Assembly: GCA_015057425.1 (NCBI GenBank)
Contig: SVEL01000002.1
Span: forward strand, 62,001-126,000
DNA: 64,000 nucleotides
Source: Lachnospiraceae bacterium
Lineage (GTDB): Bacteria > Bacillota > Clostridia > Lachnospirales > Lachnospiraceae
Direction of reading: 5' to 3'
Below the pieces are notes generated by a model that searched no databases, was not told the DNA's origin, and saw only the letters and a program-made list of their open reading frames with translations. Every line of letters begins with the position of its first letter. Position 1 is the first letter of the stretch. This document shows positions 1 to 10,135 of this stretch, one piece after another. Position numbers and translations under genes: made by a program.

Positions 1-324
1 GGTAAAAATAACCTTCAAAATGAGGAACTTACCTTTAAATTTGCAACCGGTAATGACTGGTGGTTTCACTCAAAAACCTTTCCGGGCTCGCATGTTATTG
101 TAAAGTCTGAAAACAAAGAATTGCCGGACCGCACTTTCGAAGAAGCTGCCTCACTTGCTGCTTATTATTCAAAAGGAAACACGCAGGACAAGGTCGAGAT
201 AGACTATATAGAAAGGAAACATGTAAAGAAAGTTCCGGGAGCAAAGCCTGGTTTTGTAATATACCATACTAATTACTCTATGGCAATCGCTCCTAAAATC
301 AACAATTTAAAACAAATTGTATAG
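1..324 (+). CDS. rqcH: RqcH/NFACT-family protein, 3' end only
   Basis: The reading frame is open from base 1, so the 5' part lies outside the window; 107 C-terminal residues are visible. They match the NFACT-R domain of Rqc2/RqcH (FbpA-like) proteins: the segment WWFHSKTFPGSHVIVKS near the start is the usual W-hxx-PGSHV signature, and the end (PGFVIYHTNYSMAIAP) fits the family C terminus. RqcH binds obstructed 50S subunits and adds C-terminal alanine tails to stalled nascent chains. The catalytic N-terminal NFACT-N part cannot be checked here. A hairpin terminator follows directly. Identification is from motif memory only. Confidence 0.85.
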   Translation, partial: GKNNLQNEELTFKFATGNDWWFHSKTFPGSHVIVKSENKELPDRTFEEAASLAAYYSKGNTQDKVEIDYIERKHVKKVPGAKPGFVIYHTNYSMAIAPKINNLKQIV

Positions 325-340
325 TAATTATTAAAATTAA

Positions 341-390
341 AAAAGGTCATCTACAGAATATAATCATTCTGTAAATGACCTTTGATTTTT
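341..390. terminator. Bidirectional terminator between rqcH and the chemoreceptor gene
   Basis: An inverted repeat pairs AAAGGTCATCTACAGAAT with ATTCTGTAAATGACCTTT around a short loop. T-rich sequence follows on the plus strand and an A-run precedes it, giving a U-tract for minus-strand transcription. It lies between two convergent genes and can serve both. Confidence 0.85.
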
Positions 391-395
391 ACATA

Positions 396-2519
396 TTATT
401 CGCTGTAATTCTGATTTACATATTCTTTAATCTTTTCGTTATCTTCCGGCATTCTACATCCAACAATGAATTTACCCTCATTATTTGAACAACGGATTAT
501 GCAGCCTTCCAAAAGATTTCCTGAAGTTGGTGAAAAATCTTTTATATCAAGAATAATATCTTTTCCTTTAAGTTCTTCAAATGTAGCGTTGTCTGATACA
601 AATGCAAAACCATTAGCACTAATGTTAACCATACGTCCAACATATGCATCCTTTGTATCTTTAACTCTGATTGTACACACATTTGAAATAGGCATTCTTG
701 GATATTTTCTTCTGTTAAATACCTGCGGATTGCTTTCAACCTTTAACTTGTACTTACCATTTTCAGAATTCTTTGATACACGGATTGATACGTTATCCCA
801 TGAGTATAATACATTGTCAACAACAATTCTAAGCTGACATACAGGTTCTTTATCCTTCTTATCAACAGCTTCCCACTTACTATCATCAACATCTATATAA
901 ACGATATTTTCGTCTCTGGAAACTACTGCACCTGTAAATGTTTTCTTGTCATTTCCGTTTTCATCCTTAGTTGTAATAGAAAGCTTCATACCTTCTCTTA
1001 CGTCCTGTACACCCATAAAGCCGCCAACGCCCAATTCTTCCATAAGACGACCAACAACACTTTCAATATTCATTGTATTGTTTGCACTTTCTTCGTACTT
1101 ACTAAGCATTGTCTTTGTTGTATCTTCCGCCTTATTTATGCTTCCTGTCATTACCTCCATAACATCGCATACCTGCTTCATATTATCAACAAGAGTAACG
1201 TTAGAAGCTGCAACTTCCTTAACAGCGCTGTCTACAATCTTAATGTTTGCACCAAGACTTGTAGTATCATTTGTAATATCTGTTACACTTCGATTAACAT
1301 TTGACACTTTATCAATATTTATCTGAATAAGTTCAATTGTCTCTGAAATGGATTCAAGCATCTTAGCTGATGTTTCTTCTAAGTGTGCAAGAGCTTCCAT
1401 AATTCTGCTTGATGAAACTTTTGTACCACTACTAAGTTCTCTGATTTCATCAGCAACAACCGCAAAACCTTTTCCTGCTTCACCAGCCCTTGCTGCTTCG
1501 ATGGAAGCATTTAACGCAAGAAGGTTTGTCTTAGATGAAATACCTTCAATAGTACCTGTTTCATTCTTCACGTTTTCAAATTCTTCCTTAAACTCTTCAA
1601 GTACCTTTTCAACCTCTGCTGAAAGTTGTGCCATCTTATTAGTTGTCTCAACAACTTCTTCAAGTTCTTCCGAACTTGTATTGGCATGTTCCATAGATGC
1701 ACCGATAAGTTCAACTACCTGTTCCATAAGACTTGTAACATTGTTTACCTGTGTATCAATAACAGTTGTCATTTCCATAGATGACATAGTCTTATCGTTA
1801 AGTATACCATTATTGTCAGAAAGATTCTGCATATCGTTTACGACTTCAATGGCACCAACCTTATTTTCATCTGAAAGTTCTCTGACTACAGTAACACCAT
1901 CTACGATTTCATTACTTGCATGCTTAACCTTTTCAACTGTTTTAACAACTCTTTCAAGGTTCCCTTCAATAGAACTTGTAAGGGCACCATCTGACTGAAT
2001 AAGATGTTTGATACCCATCATCGTACATATATAACAAATTATAACAATAGCAAACTGTATAGCACAATCCACACTGGATACAAATTCCATCATTCCTTTA
2101 AACCAGCCCTTGTACAGGTTACTTGTAATCATAACAAACATTGTGGCAAATAACATCCACTTAATAAACTTTCTGTCCTTATAAAGTACAAGTATGGCAA
2201 TCATAGGAAGAATAAATACATATGATACGTCATCCAATGCTGTCCATGCAATATATGCATAGAACAGAAGATATCCGTAACCCATAACATACTTATATCC
2301 CTTCCAGTCCATTCCTTTAATCTTAAGCGCAATACCTGCTCCCAAGTATGTAACCCATCCGATTACAGCAACCGTAATCTGCCAAGACATACTCATGTAA
2401 TCACCGTTAACCACTTTTACACCATAGAAAACATTTACAAGAACCAAAAGAAGTAGCCATGTTACACCTGCTCTTTTATTGGCCTTCGCCAAAAAGTACT
2501 TTTCATCATAATTCTGCAT
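396..2519 (-). CDS. Methyl-accepting chemotaxis protein with C-terminal PilZ domain (copy 1)
   Basis: 707 residues. Residues 15-170 contain about six hydrophobic helices with no large extracytoplasmic sensor domain, so sensing is probably within the membrane or indirect. The cytoplasmic part is a coiled-coil chemoreceptor signalling domain with the hairpin-tip signature [17 protein letters not shown]...[13 protein letters not shown] YcgR-like N-domain (about 505-600) and a PilZ domain (602-707) follow. PilZ shows both c-di-GMP motifs, RRxxxR (R603/R604...R608) and N632-x-S-x-x-G637. It should therefore couple c-di-GMP to a receptor array or another partner. It starts 37 bases downstream of glgA with RBS GAAAGGA, so it is probably cotranscribed with glgA. 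A paralogue with the same architecture lies at 8000-10108. No other chemotaxis or flagellar gene is in the window. Confidence 0.9.
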   Translation of the reverse strand: MQNYDEKYFLAKANKRAGVTWLLLLVLVNVFYGVKVVNGDYMSMSWQITVAVIGWVTYLGAGIALKIKGMDWKGYKYVMGYGYLLFYAYIAWTALDDVSYVFILPMIAILVLYKDRKFIKWMLFATMFVMITSNLYKGWFKGMMEFVSSVDCAIQFAIVIICYICTMMGIKHLIQSDGALTSSIEGNLERVVKTVEKVKHASNEIVDGVTVVRELSDENKVGAIEVVNDMQNLSDNNGILNDKTMSSMEMTTVIDTQVNNVTSLMEQVVELIGASMEHANTSSEELEEVVETTNKMAQLSAEVEKVLEEFKEEFENVKNETGTIEGISSKTNLLALNASIEAARAGEAGKGFAVVADEIRELSSGTKVSSSRIMEALAHLEETSAKMLESISETIELIQINIDKVSNVNRSVTDITNDTTSLGANIKIVDSAVKEVAASNVTLVDNMKQVCDVMEVMTGSINKAEDTTKTMLSKYEESANNTMNIESVVGRLMEELGVGGFMGVQDVREGMKLSITTKDENGNDKKTFTGAVVSRDENIVYIDVDDSKWEAVDKKDKEPVCQLRIVVDNVLYSWDNVSIRVSKNSENGKYKLKVESNPQVFNRRKYPRMPISNVCTIRVKDTKDAYVGRMVNISANGFAFVSDNATFEELKGKDIILDIKDFSPTSGNLLEGCIIRCSNNEGKFIVGCRMPEDNEKIKEYVNQNYSE

Positions 2520-2555
2520 AATATCTTATCCTTTCTGTAAAAATTCATGTAACTA

Positions 2556-3998
2556 TCATTTTAACAGCTTATCATAAAGTTCTTCATACTTTTTAGCTGA
2601 AGTTGTCCATGAAAAGTCTGTCTGCATTCCTCTTTCTATAATTCCATTCCATGCTTCTTTTTCATTGTAATATACGTTCTTAGCATATCTGATTGTATCA
2701 AGCATTTCATGAGCATTATAATTTGCAAATGAGAAGCCGGTTCCCTTACTTTCATATTCATTATAAGGTTCAACCGTATCTTTAAGACCACCTGTCTCTC
2801 TTACAATTGGTACTGTTCCGTATCTTAAACTCATAAGCTGACTAAGTCCGCATGGTTCAAACAATGATGGCATAAGGAACGCATCGCATGATGCATATAT
2901 CTTATGCGAAAGTTCCTCGGAATAGAACATATTGGCCGATACTCTTTCACCGTACTTCCATGCATAATGTCTGAACATATTTTCATACTGTGCTTCACCT
3001 GTTCCAAGAATAACAAACTGAACATCTTCATCACAGATTTCATCCATCACGCAGTTTATAAGGTCAAGCCCTTTCTGGTCTGTGAGACGGCTTACAAGTC
3101 CTATCATAAACTTGTCTGCATTTTCTTCAAGGCCAAGTTCCTTCTGAAGTGCAAGTTTATTCTTAACCTTGTCTTCTTTAACACTTTTTGTTGTATAGTT
3201 CTTTATTATAAACTTATCTGTCTCCGGATTGTATTCATCATAATCAATACCATTTACGATACCATATAATGAACCGCTTCTTGCACACATTAATCCGTCC
3301 AGATTTTCTCCGTAAAACGGTGTCTTAATTTCCTCTGCATACGTATCACTTACGGTTGTAACATAATCTGCATATGTAATTCCGCCTTTAAGTAAGTTGG
3401 CTGCTTCATAGTAACCAAGCTTATCATGTGTAAAGTAGCTGTCTGCAAGTCCTGATATATCCTTGACCTGCTGCATACCCCATACACCCTGGAATTTAAG
3501 ATTATGAATAGTCATAATTGACTTTATATTGCAGTAAAAATCACTGTCCTTAAAAGGTCCTTTTAAATACACAGGAATCAAACCTGTCTGCCAGTCATGG
3601 CAATGTATAATGTCCGGTTTAAAATCGATAACCGGAAGTATTGACAATGCTGCTCTTGAGAAATATGCAAACTTTTCCATATCGTAATAAATTTCACCAT
3701 ATGGCTTATCTCCGCTGAAATAATACTCATTGTCTATAAAATAGTATGTTATTCCGTCATATTCTGTCTTCATAACACCTACATACTGGTTTCTCCAACC
3801 AAGGTTCATATAAAAATGAGTTACATATTCAAGCTCGTCTTTAAACTTATCCTTCATGCACATATACTTTGGAAGAACCACACGCACATCATACTTGCTT
3901 TTATCAAAGCATTTTGGCAACGAACCAACTACATCAGCAAGTCCTCCTGTTTTAATAAAAGGAACAGACTCTGATGCCACAAATAATATATTCTTCAT
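2556..3998 (-). CDS. glgA: Glycogen synthase (ADP-glucose type, GT5)
   Basis: Transfers glucose from ADP-glucose to growing alpha-1,4-glucan. The start was set at ATG 3998, preceded by GGAG at good spacing and followed by MKNILFVASESVPFIKTGG; the frame is open upstream to 4100 but that extension is not glycogen-synthase-like. This gives 480 residues, close to the usual bacterial length. The ADP-glucose-binding KTGGLADV motif lies near the N terminus. The C-terminal half carries the GT-B acceptor features: VSRLTDQKG, the EPCGLSQL region and a GTVPIVRETGGLKDTV segment. No other glg gene is nearby. A promoter sits between spo0A and this gene, and the chemoreceptor-PilZ gene follows in the same direction. 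Confidence 0.95.
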   Translation of the reverse strand: MKNILFVASESVPFIKTGGLADVVGSLPKCFDKSKYDVRVVLPKYMCMKDKFKDELEYVTHFYMNLGWRNQYVGVMKTEYDGITYYFIDNEYYFSGDKPYGEIYYDMEKFAYFSRAALSILPVIDFKPDIIHCHDWQTGLIPVYLKGPFKDSDFYCNIKSIMTIHNLKFQGVWGMQQVKDISGLADSYFTHDKLGYYEAANLLKGGITYADYVTTVSDTYAEEIKTPFYGENLDGLMCARSGSLYGIVNGIDYDEYNPETDKFIIKNYTTKSVKEDKVKNKLALQKELGLEENADKFMIGLVSRLTDQKGLDLINCVMDEICDEDVQFVILGTGEAQYENMFRHYAWKYGERVSANMFYSEELSHKIYASCDAFLMPSLFEPCGLSQLMSLRYGTVPIVRETGGLKDTVEPYNEYESKGTGFSFANYNAHEMLDTIRYAKNVYYNEKEAWNGIIERGMQTDFSWTTSAKKYEELYDKLLK

Positions 3999-4071
3999 TT
4001 TTTCTCCAATCTGTCTAACAATAGACGTTACGTACAATAATGCACTTTTACTCACCACAAAATGTAGAATA

Positions 4072-4100
4072 ATTATATCATATAAATGTGATTTTGACAA
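4072..4100 (-). promoter_or_regulatory. Sigma-A-type promoter for glgA
   Basis: On the minus strand TTGTCA (4095-4100) and TATAAT (4072-4077) are separated by 17 bases, about 75 bases before the glgA start. The small inverted repeat GTCTA-acaa-TAGAC (4013-4026) lies in the leader. glgA can thus be expressed independently of spo0A. Seen by eye only. Confidence 0.6.
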
Positions 4101-4103
4101 TAT

Positions 4104-4901
4104 TTACATCATTTTATATTCGAGACGAATTTTATCTGCAATAAGTGCAATAAACTCTGAATTAGTCGGTTTACCTTTTCCGTCACTTACCGTATATCCG
4201 AACAATTCTTCTATTGTTTCGATTTTCCCTCTGGACCAGGCAACTTCTATTGCATGTCTTATAGCTCTTTCCACTCTGCTGGAAGTTGTTTTATGTTTTT
4301 GTGCAATTGTCGGATACAGCGCTTTTGTTATTGCATTTAACATTTCCATATCATTGACGCTTAACATTATGGCATCTCTTAAATACTGATAACCTTTAAT
4401 ATGTGCCGGAACTCCTACTTCATGAATTATTTCCGTTACATCACTTTCCAGATTTCTTTCCATATATTCTGATTTATTTTCATATACATTAATTTTTCTG
4501 CTTTCAGTACTTTTAGGCATATTATGTATTTTTGTACTTTTAATTCTGTTAATAATCATTTCATTATCAAAGGGCTTCATAATATAAAAACTTGCTCCTT
4601 TAGCAAATGCATCTTCCGTAATTATCTCTTTTCCTATTGCCGACATAACAACAAAGGATGGCTGTTTTCTTATAGAATTATCTTTGTTAATCTTCTCCAT
4701 AACCGTTAATCCGTCTAATTTCGGCATTATGATATCCAACAATACCACATCCGGTGTTTTATCCTTTATGATGTTATAAATTTCTTCCCCGTTTTTTGCT
4801 TTACCGACAACATTTAACTGTTCATCCTTGCCGATAATATCTGAAAGTAACTCTAGCAATCTCTCATTGTCATCTGCAATTGCTACATTCAATTTTTCCA
4901 T
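4104..4901 (-). CDS. spo0A: Stage 0 sporulation protein A, master response regulator
   Basis: 265 residues, the usual length. The receiver domain (1-125) has the acidic pair D10/D11, phosphoacceptor D56 in [10 protein letters not shown]87 and K109 (IMKP). The C-terminal effector domain (about 150-265) has the Spo0A-specific region from [16 protein letters not shown] through [16 protein letters not shown] to the conserved [17 protein letters not shown]. Spo0A~P switches the cell into sporulation and represses transition-state genes. In many Firmicutes this gene follows spoIVB; here spoIVB is about 42 kb away and the upstream neighbour is an M20 peptidase gene. A strong-looking promoter and a near-consensus 0A box precede it, suggesting autoregulation. 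Confidence 0.98.
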   Translation of the reverse strand: MEKLNVAIADDNERLLELLSDIIGKDEQLNVVGKAKNGEEIYNIIKDKTPDVVLLDIIMPKLDGLTVMEKINKDNSIRKQPSFVVMSAIGKEIITEDAFAKGASFYIMKPFDNEMIINRIKSTKIHNMPKSTESRKINVYENKSEYMERNLESDVTEIIHEVGVPAHIKGYQYLRDAIMLSVNDMEMLNAITKALYPTIAQKHKTTSSRVERAIRHAIEVAWSRGKIETIEELFGYTVSDGKGKPTNSEFIALIADKIRLEYKMM

Positions 4902-4939
4902 TATTATAGCTTCCCTTTCTCTTCTTTACATTTTTTGTT

Positions 4940-4983
4940 TGTCAAACACCATATAGTATAATATGGCAAAAAACCTTTTTCAA
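4940..4983 (-). promoter_or_regulatory. spo0A promoter with a near-consensus 0A box
   Basis: Minus-strand TTGAAA (4978-4983) and TATACT (4955-4960) have a 17-base spacer, a good sigma-A match. The plus-strand heptamer TGTCAAA (4940-4946) differs by one base from the Spo0A box TGTCGAA and falls close to the expected start site. That position is compatible with autoregulation by Spo0A. The box assignment rests on a single heptamer and could be chance. Confidence 0.5.
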
Positions 4984-5018
4984 TTAATATAGTTCGCAAC
5001 TTTAGACATATAATTACA

Positions 5019-5070
5019 CAAAAAAAGTCATATCCTCTTTTTCCGACAAGAAAAAAGAAAATATGACTCG
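5019..5070 (-). terminator. Terminator of the M20 peptidase operon
   Basis: The inverted repeat AGTCATATcCTCTTTTT / AAAAAAGaAAATATGACT (5026-5068) is followed on the minus strand by a run of Ts (complement of the A-run at 5019-5026). It lies just past the stop of the peptidase gene, upstream of the spo0A promoter. Confidence 0.8.
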
Positions 5071-5096
5071 TTCTCTTTATATATTTTATTCAAAAA

Positions 5097-6542
5097 TCAG
5101 CTTAAATAAATTATTTTTTTGTAGAAATCAACTCCATAAGACAGCGTTCCTGCATATATATTTTCATTTAAACCATGAATACTTTCATATTGCTGTTCAT
5201 CAATATACAGTGGTGCAAATCTTATACACGCATCACAGACATCCCCGTAATACTTTGCATCTGTACTGCCCGTCATTACATAAGGACAAACCTCAACACC
5301 ATGGTATATTTCTCTCGTCACCTGTTCAACAAGCTTAAATGCATCACATTTATAATCAACAATTTTGCACGGCGGATCCTGACATATGATTTCTGTTTCA
5401 ACACCAAACTTTGATGCAATCTTTGTAATAATACCTACACTTTCATCATCAGGCTGATGGTGAATAAATCTCATATTTCCGGTCACATATGCCTCTTGCG
5501 GCAAAACATTCAGCCCTTCTGAACCTTTTGCTTTAGTAAATGCTATAGTTGTTTTAAGCATTGCTCCGGCGGTAGGACTGATTATTGGTATAATTTTTGT
5601 CAGCAACGGCTTAAATAACCACATATTCCCAAATATATATTTCATACCGAAGTCCATATTTGGTGCCATTCTTTTAAACATCTGGGTAACCGTAGGTGAA
5701 AACTTACTTTTGTAAGGATTTTTCTTTTCAACATATGCCATAAATCTACCCAGTTTTACAAGAGGTGAATTCTTTCCCGGCGCACTTGCATGTCCGCCAT
5801 TACTTCTTGCGACAAATTTTATGTCACCATATCCTTTTTCAACAAGGCCAATCATAGCATACGTACCATTTACTCCTGCTACGGGATTATCAAGTACCAT
5901 TCCGCCTTCATCTATAAGAAAATCAAGTCTTACACCCTGACTTTTAAAGTACTCTGCTATAAGAGTAGCTCCGTTACCGCCCCACTCTTCTGTACAACTG
6001 CTGGATATATATATATCATTTTCCGGTTCATATCCTTCTGCAATAAGTTCTTCAACAGCTTCGAGCATACAGAAAAGACTTGCTTTCGTATCTACTGTTC
6101 CTCTTCCCCAAACTCTTCCCTGTTCATCTATATCTCCGCTGAAAGGTTCATGTTTCCATTTGCCTGTAGCTTCGACTACATCATGATGGCTCATAAACAT
6201 AATCGGTTTTTCTGATGACTTACCTTCCCACTTAAAAAGAAGACTTCCGTCAAATACCTTTTTTTGACATACCTTATGTATATTGGGAAAAATTTCTTCT
6301 AAAAGACCATGAAACACATAAAACTTTGTTTTATCAGAATCAAATCTGCCGGAAATAGTTTCTTTTTTCACCATTTTCGCCAGTTTTTCACCATATTCCT
6401 TTGCACGCACGTCAAAAATAATTTTAACCTTTGCATCTGCTGCAGAATTTTTTCTTAAAAACAAAGTTCTTAATAACGTTATTATAAATAATATCAAAAG
6501 TATGATTAATATACAAATGATTACATATTTAATAATATCCAT
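5097..6542 (-). CDS. Membrane-anchored M20-family metallopeptidase
   Basis: 481 residues with one N-terminal transmembrane helix (about 5-27). The catalytic domain carries the M20 motifs: H119-x-D121 in MSHHDV, the bridging metal ligand D151 in GRGTVDTKAS, the catalytic/metal E185-E186 in SCTEEWGGNG, and a C-terminal YESIHGLNE segment with the last metal His. Architecture and length resemble the PM20D1/carboxypeptidase S group, which hydrolyses peptides or N-acylated amino acids using two zinc ions. It follows the YfcC-type transporter gene after only 15 bases and ends the operon. Together they suggest uptake or exchange of an amino-acid derivative and its hydrolysis; the exact substrate is unknown. 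Confidence 0.88.
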   Translation of the reverse strand: MDIIKYVIICILIILLILFIITLLRTLFLRKNSAADAKVKIIFDVRAKEYGEKLAKMVKKETISGRFDSDKTKFYVFHGLLEEIFPNIHKVCQKKVFDGSLLFKWEGKSSEKPIMFMSHHDVVEATGKWKHEPFSGDIDEQGRVWGRGTVDTKASLFCMLEAVEELIAEGYEPENDIYISSSCTEEWGGNGATLIAEYFKSQGVRLDFLIDEGGMVLDNPVAGVNGTYAMIGLVEKGYGDIKFVARSNGGHASAPGKNSPLVKLGRFMAYVEKKNPYKSKFSPTVTQMFKRMAPNMDFGMKYIFGNMWLFKPLLTKIIPIISPTAGAMLKTTIAFTKAKGSEGLNVLPQEAYVTGNMRFIHHQPDDESVGIITKIASKFGVETEIICQDPPCKIVDYKCDAFKLVEQVTREIYHGVEVCPYVMTGSTDAKYYGDVCDACIRFAPLYIDEQQYESIHGLNENIYAGTLSYGVDFYKKIIYLS

Positions 6543-6557
6543 ATTTGTCTAACCTCA

Positions 6558-7970
6558 TTAATATCCAATCATAAGACCATATAATAACATTGCTCCGGTA
6601 ATTATAAAATTAACTAACTGGAACCTCCATGTCCATTTCAACCATTTTGTATAACTTACATTTACAAGTCCAAGGCTTATAAGCAATACAGGATTTGTCG
6701 GATAAAGAACATTTGTAAATCCATCTCCGAAAGCAAAAGCTGTAATACAAATTTGTGAAGATATATCAAATATCTGACCAATCGGAACAATTAACGGAAT
6801 CATCAAAAATGCCTTAGCTGATCCGGAACTTACAAAGAAGTTCATTACAAGCACGATAAGATATATAAATATAACAACGGCTTCTCCCGGAAGCTTTTCC
6901 GCTATTTTAACTCCATAAAACAATAATGTGTCAAGCATATTTGACTCTATAAGTGTATACTTAACAGAGCTTGCCATTAATATAAGAAGAACTGCCGGTA
7001 ATACACTTACTACCCCATATCCGAACCACTTAACAAATTCCGTCGGTTTCATACCTAAAACAAGTACTGACACAAGTCCGGCAATAAGAAACATAATGGC
7101 AATAATAACCATTGTTAAATCCTGTAAAAAAGTGATAAAAACCGAACAAAGCACTATAACAATACCTATTCCGAAGATTATGACAAATAATAATGAGCTT
7201 AAGTCGAATTTCTTATTCTTTTTAAAGTCATTATATAATGCTTCATCATTAACAGGCTTTTCAACACTCTTAGCATGACAGTATACAAAAAATGTCAATA
7301 TGATATATATGATAACAAAACAGAGAATTCTAAACCATATTCCTGAGAACATAGTTATTCCTGCTATTTCCTGTGCAATACCTACTGTAAAAGGATTGCA
7401 AACACCTGATGCAAAACCGCATCCTACCGCAAGAAGGCTCATACCCAGTCCTGTAAGGTCATCCCATCCCAGACTTATTGCAAGTGCGACCACAATAGGT
7501 ACAAGTGGTACACATTCCTCAAAGGAACCAATCATTGCACCAAGTAACATAAAGAAAAATATTATAAAACCCATAAGAGTGTATTTATTTTTACTCATTT
7601 TATGTGCAATTCTTTCCAGGATATATTTCATGAGTCCACTTTTTTCAAGTGTATTAAATATACCTCCGGCCACAAGTAAAAATCCTATAACAGCCATAAT
7701 AGTGGAACTTCCGTCAACTGTAAGAACAAGTATAGGTGATAAAACCCATTTTATAAATGATATTCCACCATCTACATACTTAAAACCACCCTGAGTATCA
7801 ATAATCGTATCTCCATTACTGTCAACAATTCTGCCATATTCACCACCTGGAACAATAAATGTCAACACATACACAAATAACATTAATACAAACAATATTG
7901 CTATTGAAGACACAAATGATTTAACACTTATATCAAGTCCTTTTCTTTTTATACCCTCTGTATTTCCCAT
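6558..7970 (-). CDS. YfcC/DcuC-superfamily membrane transporter
   Basis: 470 residues, almost entirely hydrophobic, with about 12 membrane helices. Features of the YfcC (C4-dicarboxylate anaerobic carrier-like) family are visible: a conserved early VLTFIVPGGEY, a GSFEECVPLVPI segment, and a late SGSAKAFLMIPLIVPIGQ followed by GFTNVLYPTNPVLLISLGL. Characterised or proposed family members move basic amino acids, dicarboxylates or short-chain organic acids. It lies between a chemoreceptor-PilZ gene (29-base gap) and the M20 peptidase gene (15-base gap), so the substrate may be an amino-acid derivative. Substrate assignment is inference. Confidence 0.85.
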   Translation of the reverse strand: MGNTEGIKRKGLDISVKSFVSSIAILFVLMLFVYVLTFIVPGGEYGRIVDSNGDTIIDTQGGFKYVDGGISFIKWVLSPILVLTVDGSSTIMAVIGFLLVAGGIFNTLEKSGLMKYILERIAHKMSKNKYTLMGFIIFFFMLLGAMIGSFEECVPLVPIVVALAISLGWDDLTGLGMSLLAVGCGFASGVCNPFTVGIAQEIAGITMFSGIWFRILCFVIIYIILTFFVYCHAKSVEKPVNDEALYNDFKKNKKFDLSSLLFVIIFGIGIVIVLCSVFITFLQDLTMVIIAIMFLIAGLVSVLVLGMKPTEFVKWFGYGVVSVLPAVLLILMASSVKYTLIESNMLDTLLFYGVKIAEKLPGEAVVIFIYLIVLVMNFFVSSGSAKAFLMIPLIVPIGQIFDISSQICITAFAFGDGFTNVLYPTNPVLLISLGLVNVSYTKWLKWTWRFQLVNFIITGAMLLYGLMIGY

Positions 7971-7999
7971 AAAAACCTCGTAAAATTATCTAGTAATAA

Positions 8000-10108
8000 T
8001 TAATTTGCTACTTCCATCTTTCTTTCAACGTAATCCATAATAACTTTATTATCTTCCGGCATTCTGCATCCCATAATGTACATACCTTTATTATCCGTAC
8101 AGCGAATGATTGTGCCAAAAAGTTCTCTTTCTTCTATGACATTAAAATCATGTATCTTTATCTTTACATTTTTACCTAAAGACTGTGCAAATATTTCATC
8201 CTTACATGCAACAGCATAACCGCCTGCACTTATATTAACCATTCTTCCCACATAAGCTTTCTTTGTTTCTAAAATAGTTATTTCACAGGTGTTGTTCATT
8301 GGCAGTCTTGGAAACTTTCTTCTGTTAAGAACCTTTGGATTTTCTTCTATTATCAACTGATAATGCGGTTCGTTTCTCTTATCTGTCCTAATTACCTGTA
8401 TATCATTCCATACATATACGGCATTATTAACAATAACCTGAACATTAAACTTTTTCTTTTTCGTATTTCCTGCAAATAATGCATCTGTATATGAATCTGC
8501 ATTTACGACAATTTTATCATCAACCCTACCACTTACAACAGTTTTAACTTCTTTTCCTGTATCATTTGCTTTTATGATAATTGTCATCCCGGCTTTAACA
8601 TCTTCAAGATTCATAAAACCACCGTCGCCAAGCTCTTCAACAAGCTTACCTACAACGTTTTCAATAAGAATTACGTTTCTTGCGGTTTCATCATATTTAC
8701 TTAACATAGTTGCCGTAATAGTTTCAGAATCAACAACACTGTCTGTCATGGCAGTCATAATATCCTGTATCTGTTTCATATTATCAACCATGTTCTTATT
8801 TGCATTCTCTACATTTTTCATTGCTGAATCAACTATCTGAATCTCTCCGTCAAGAGATTTTGCATCATCAACAATAACGTCAACTTTATCATTAACATTC
8901 TTCATCACCTCAAGATTTTCAACTATAAGTGATAAAATTGTTGTTATAGACTGTGTCATCTTTTCAGAAGTTTCTTCAAGAAGCATTAATGCCTCCATAA
9001 TACTCTGTGAAGATGCCTGTGTTCCCATACTTAAGTTTCTGATTTCATCAGCAACAACCGCAAAACCTTTACCTGCGTCTCCTGCTCTTGCTGCTTCAAT
9101 TGATGCATTAAGTGCAAGTAAATTAGTCTTTGACGTAATGCTTTCGATTGTTCCTGTTTCTTCTTTAACCTGCTGGAATTTATTACGGAATTCCTTAAGA
9201 ACTTCATCGACTTCCGTAGAAAGTTTAGCCATCTCATTAATTGATGCCACTGCTTTCTTAAGTTCATCAGAACTGCTACCGGCATTTGATGCAGACTTTT
9301 CTATAATACCTACGATATTTTCGATAAGTTCTGCAACATTTGTTGCCTGTCCGTTAATATCTTCAGACATTTCCATTGATGAATCAATCTTTTCACTAAG
9401 AATTTTGCTCTTATCAACGAGAGTGTCCATACTTTCCACAACTGTTGTTGCACCCTGCTTGTTTTCATCAGCAAGTTCTCTGACCACCGTAACTCCGTCT
9501 ACTACGGAATTACTTGCGTCTTTAACCTGTTTTACGGTATTAACAACCTTATCAAGATTGCTTTCCACTGATGAAAGCAATGCACCGTCCGACTTAACCA
9601 TGTGGTTAATTGACACAACATATCCTATAAAACAGAACAGCACAATACCAAACTGTACTTCAAAGTTTGAAATATCCTGTGATGTATTCATACCGTTAAG
9701 ATAGTTTCTTACTATTGTAAATATAAGAACAGCTACAGCAGCAAGACCACATCTGAGTACAAACTTTCTGTTTTTATAAATAATAAGCATACTCATAATC
9801 GGCAAAATGTATGTAAAGGTTAAAGTTCCTTTTGTATTTAACATAACATAAAGATAAAAGATACCATAACCAAATCCTACAATATCCATAAATGCTTTTG
9901 TATGCCAGCCCCTTACATTAAGAACTATAAATCCTATGATAATAGGAATCCAGCAGAAAGATAAGAAACCGATATAAAACCATATTGATTCCAATCCCTT
10001 TACAACCTCAAACACATATGCTACAGAAAGTACAACCGCCATTACAAGCCACATTCCCATAGCCTTTTTATTTGCACTTTTGGCAAATACTTTTTCATTA
10101 TAGTCCAT
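8000..10108 (-). CDS. Methyl-accepting chemotaxis protein with C-terminal PilZ domain (copy 2)
   Basis: 702 residues and the same architecture as 396-2519: about six N-terminal membrane helices, a chemoreceptor signalling domain with [17 protein letters not shown] and [11 protein letters not shown], then a YcgR-like segment and a PilZ domain (595-702). The PilZ motifs RRKFPR (R596/R597...R601) and NISAGG (625-630) are intact, so c-di-GMP binding is expected. The N-terminal hydrophobic regions of the two paralogues align but diverge, suggesting different inputs. It sits in the third position of a five-gene operon, with 27-29 bases to each neighbour, linking the receptor to the transporter and peptidase downstream. 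Confidence 0.9.
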   Translation of the reverse strand: MDYNEKVFAKSANKKAMGMWLVMAVVLSVAYVFEVVKGLESIWFYIGFLSFCWIPIIIGFIVLNVRGWHTKAFMDIVGFGYGIFYLYVMLNTKGTLTFTYILPIMSMLIIYKNRKFVLRCGLAAVAVLIFTIVRNYLNGMNTSQDISNFEVQFGIVLFCFIGYVVSINHMVKSDGALLSSVESNLDKVVNTVKQVKDASNSVVDGVTVVRELADENKQGATTVVESMDTLVDKSKILSEKIDSSMEMSEDINGQATNVAELIENIVGIIEKSASNAGSSSDELKKAVASINEMAKLSTEVDEVLKEFRNKFQQVKEETGTIESITSKTNLLALNASIEAARAGDAGKGFAVVADEIRNLSMGTQASSQSIMEALMLLEETSEKMTQSITTILSLIVENLEVMKNVNDKVDVIVDDAKSLDGEIQIVDSAMKNVENANKNMVDNMKQIQDIMTAMTDSVVDSETITATMLSKYDETARNVILIENVVGKLVEELGDGGFMNLEDVKAGMTIIIKANDTGKEVKTVVSGRVDDKIVVNADSYTDALFAGNTKKKKFNVQVIVNNAVYVWNDIQVIRTDKRNEPHYQLIIEENPKVLNRRKFPRLPMNNTCEITILETKKAYVGRMVNISAGGYAVACKDEIFAQSLGKNVKIKIHDFNVIEERELFGTIIRCTDNKGMYIMGCRMPEDNKVIMDYVERKMEVAN

Positions 10109-10135
10109 ACCTATATCCTCCTCACATTATTTTGT

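Noticed and set aside
1348..1998. Long plus-strand open frame opposite the chemoreceptor gene
   Set aside because: Ser/Thr/Leu-rich mirror of the coiled-coil coding strand, without RBS; an antisense shadow. The same applies at 9138-9704.
3999..4100. N-terminal extension of glgA to 4100
   Set aside because: The added residues do not resemble glycogen synthase, overlap the glgA promoter, and the ATG at 3998 has the RBS.
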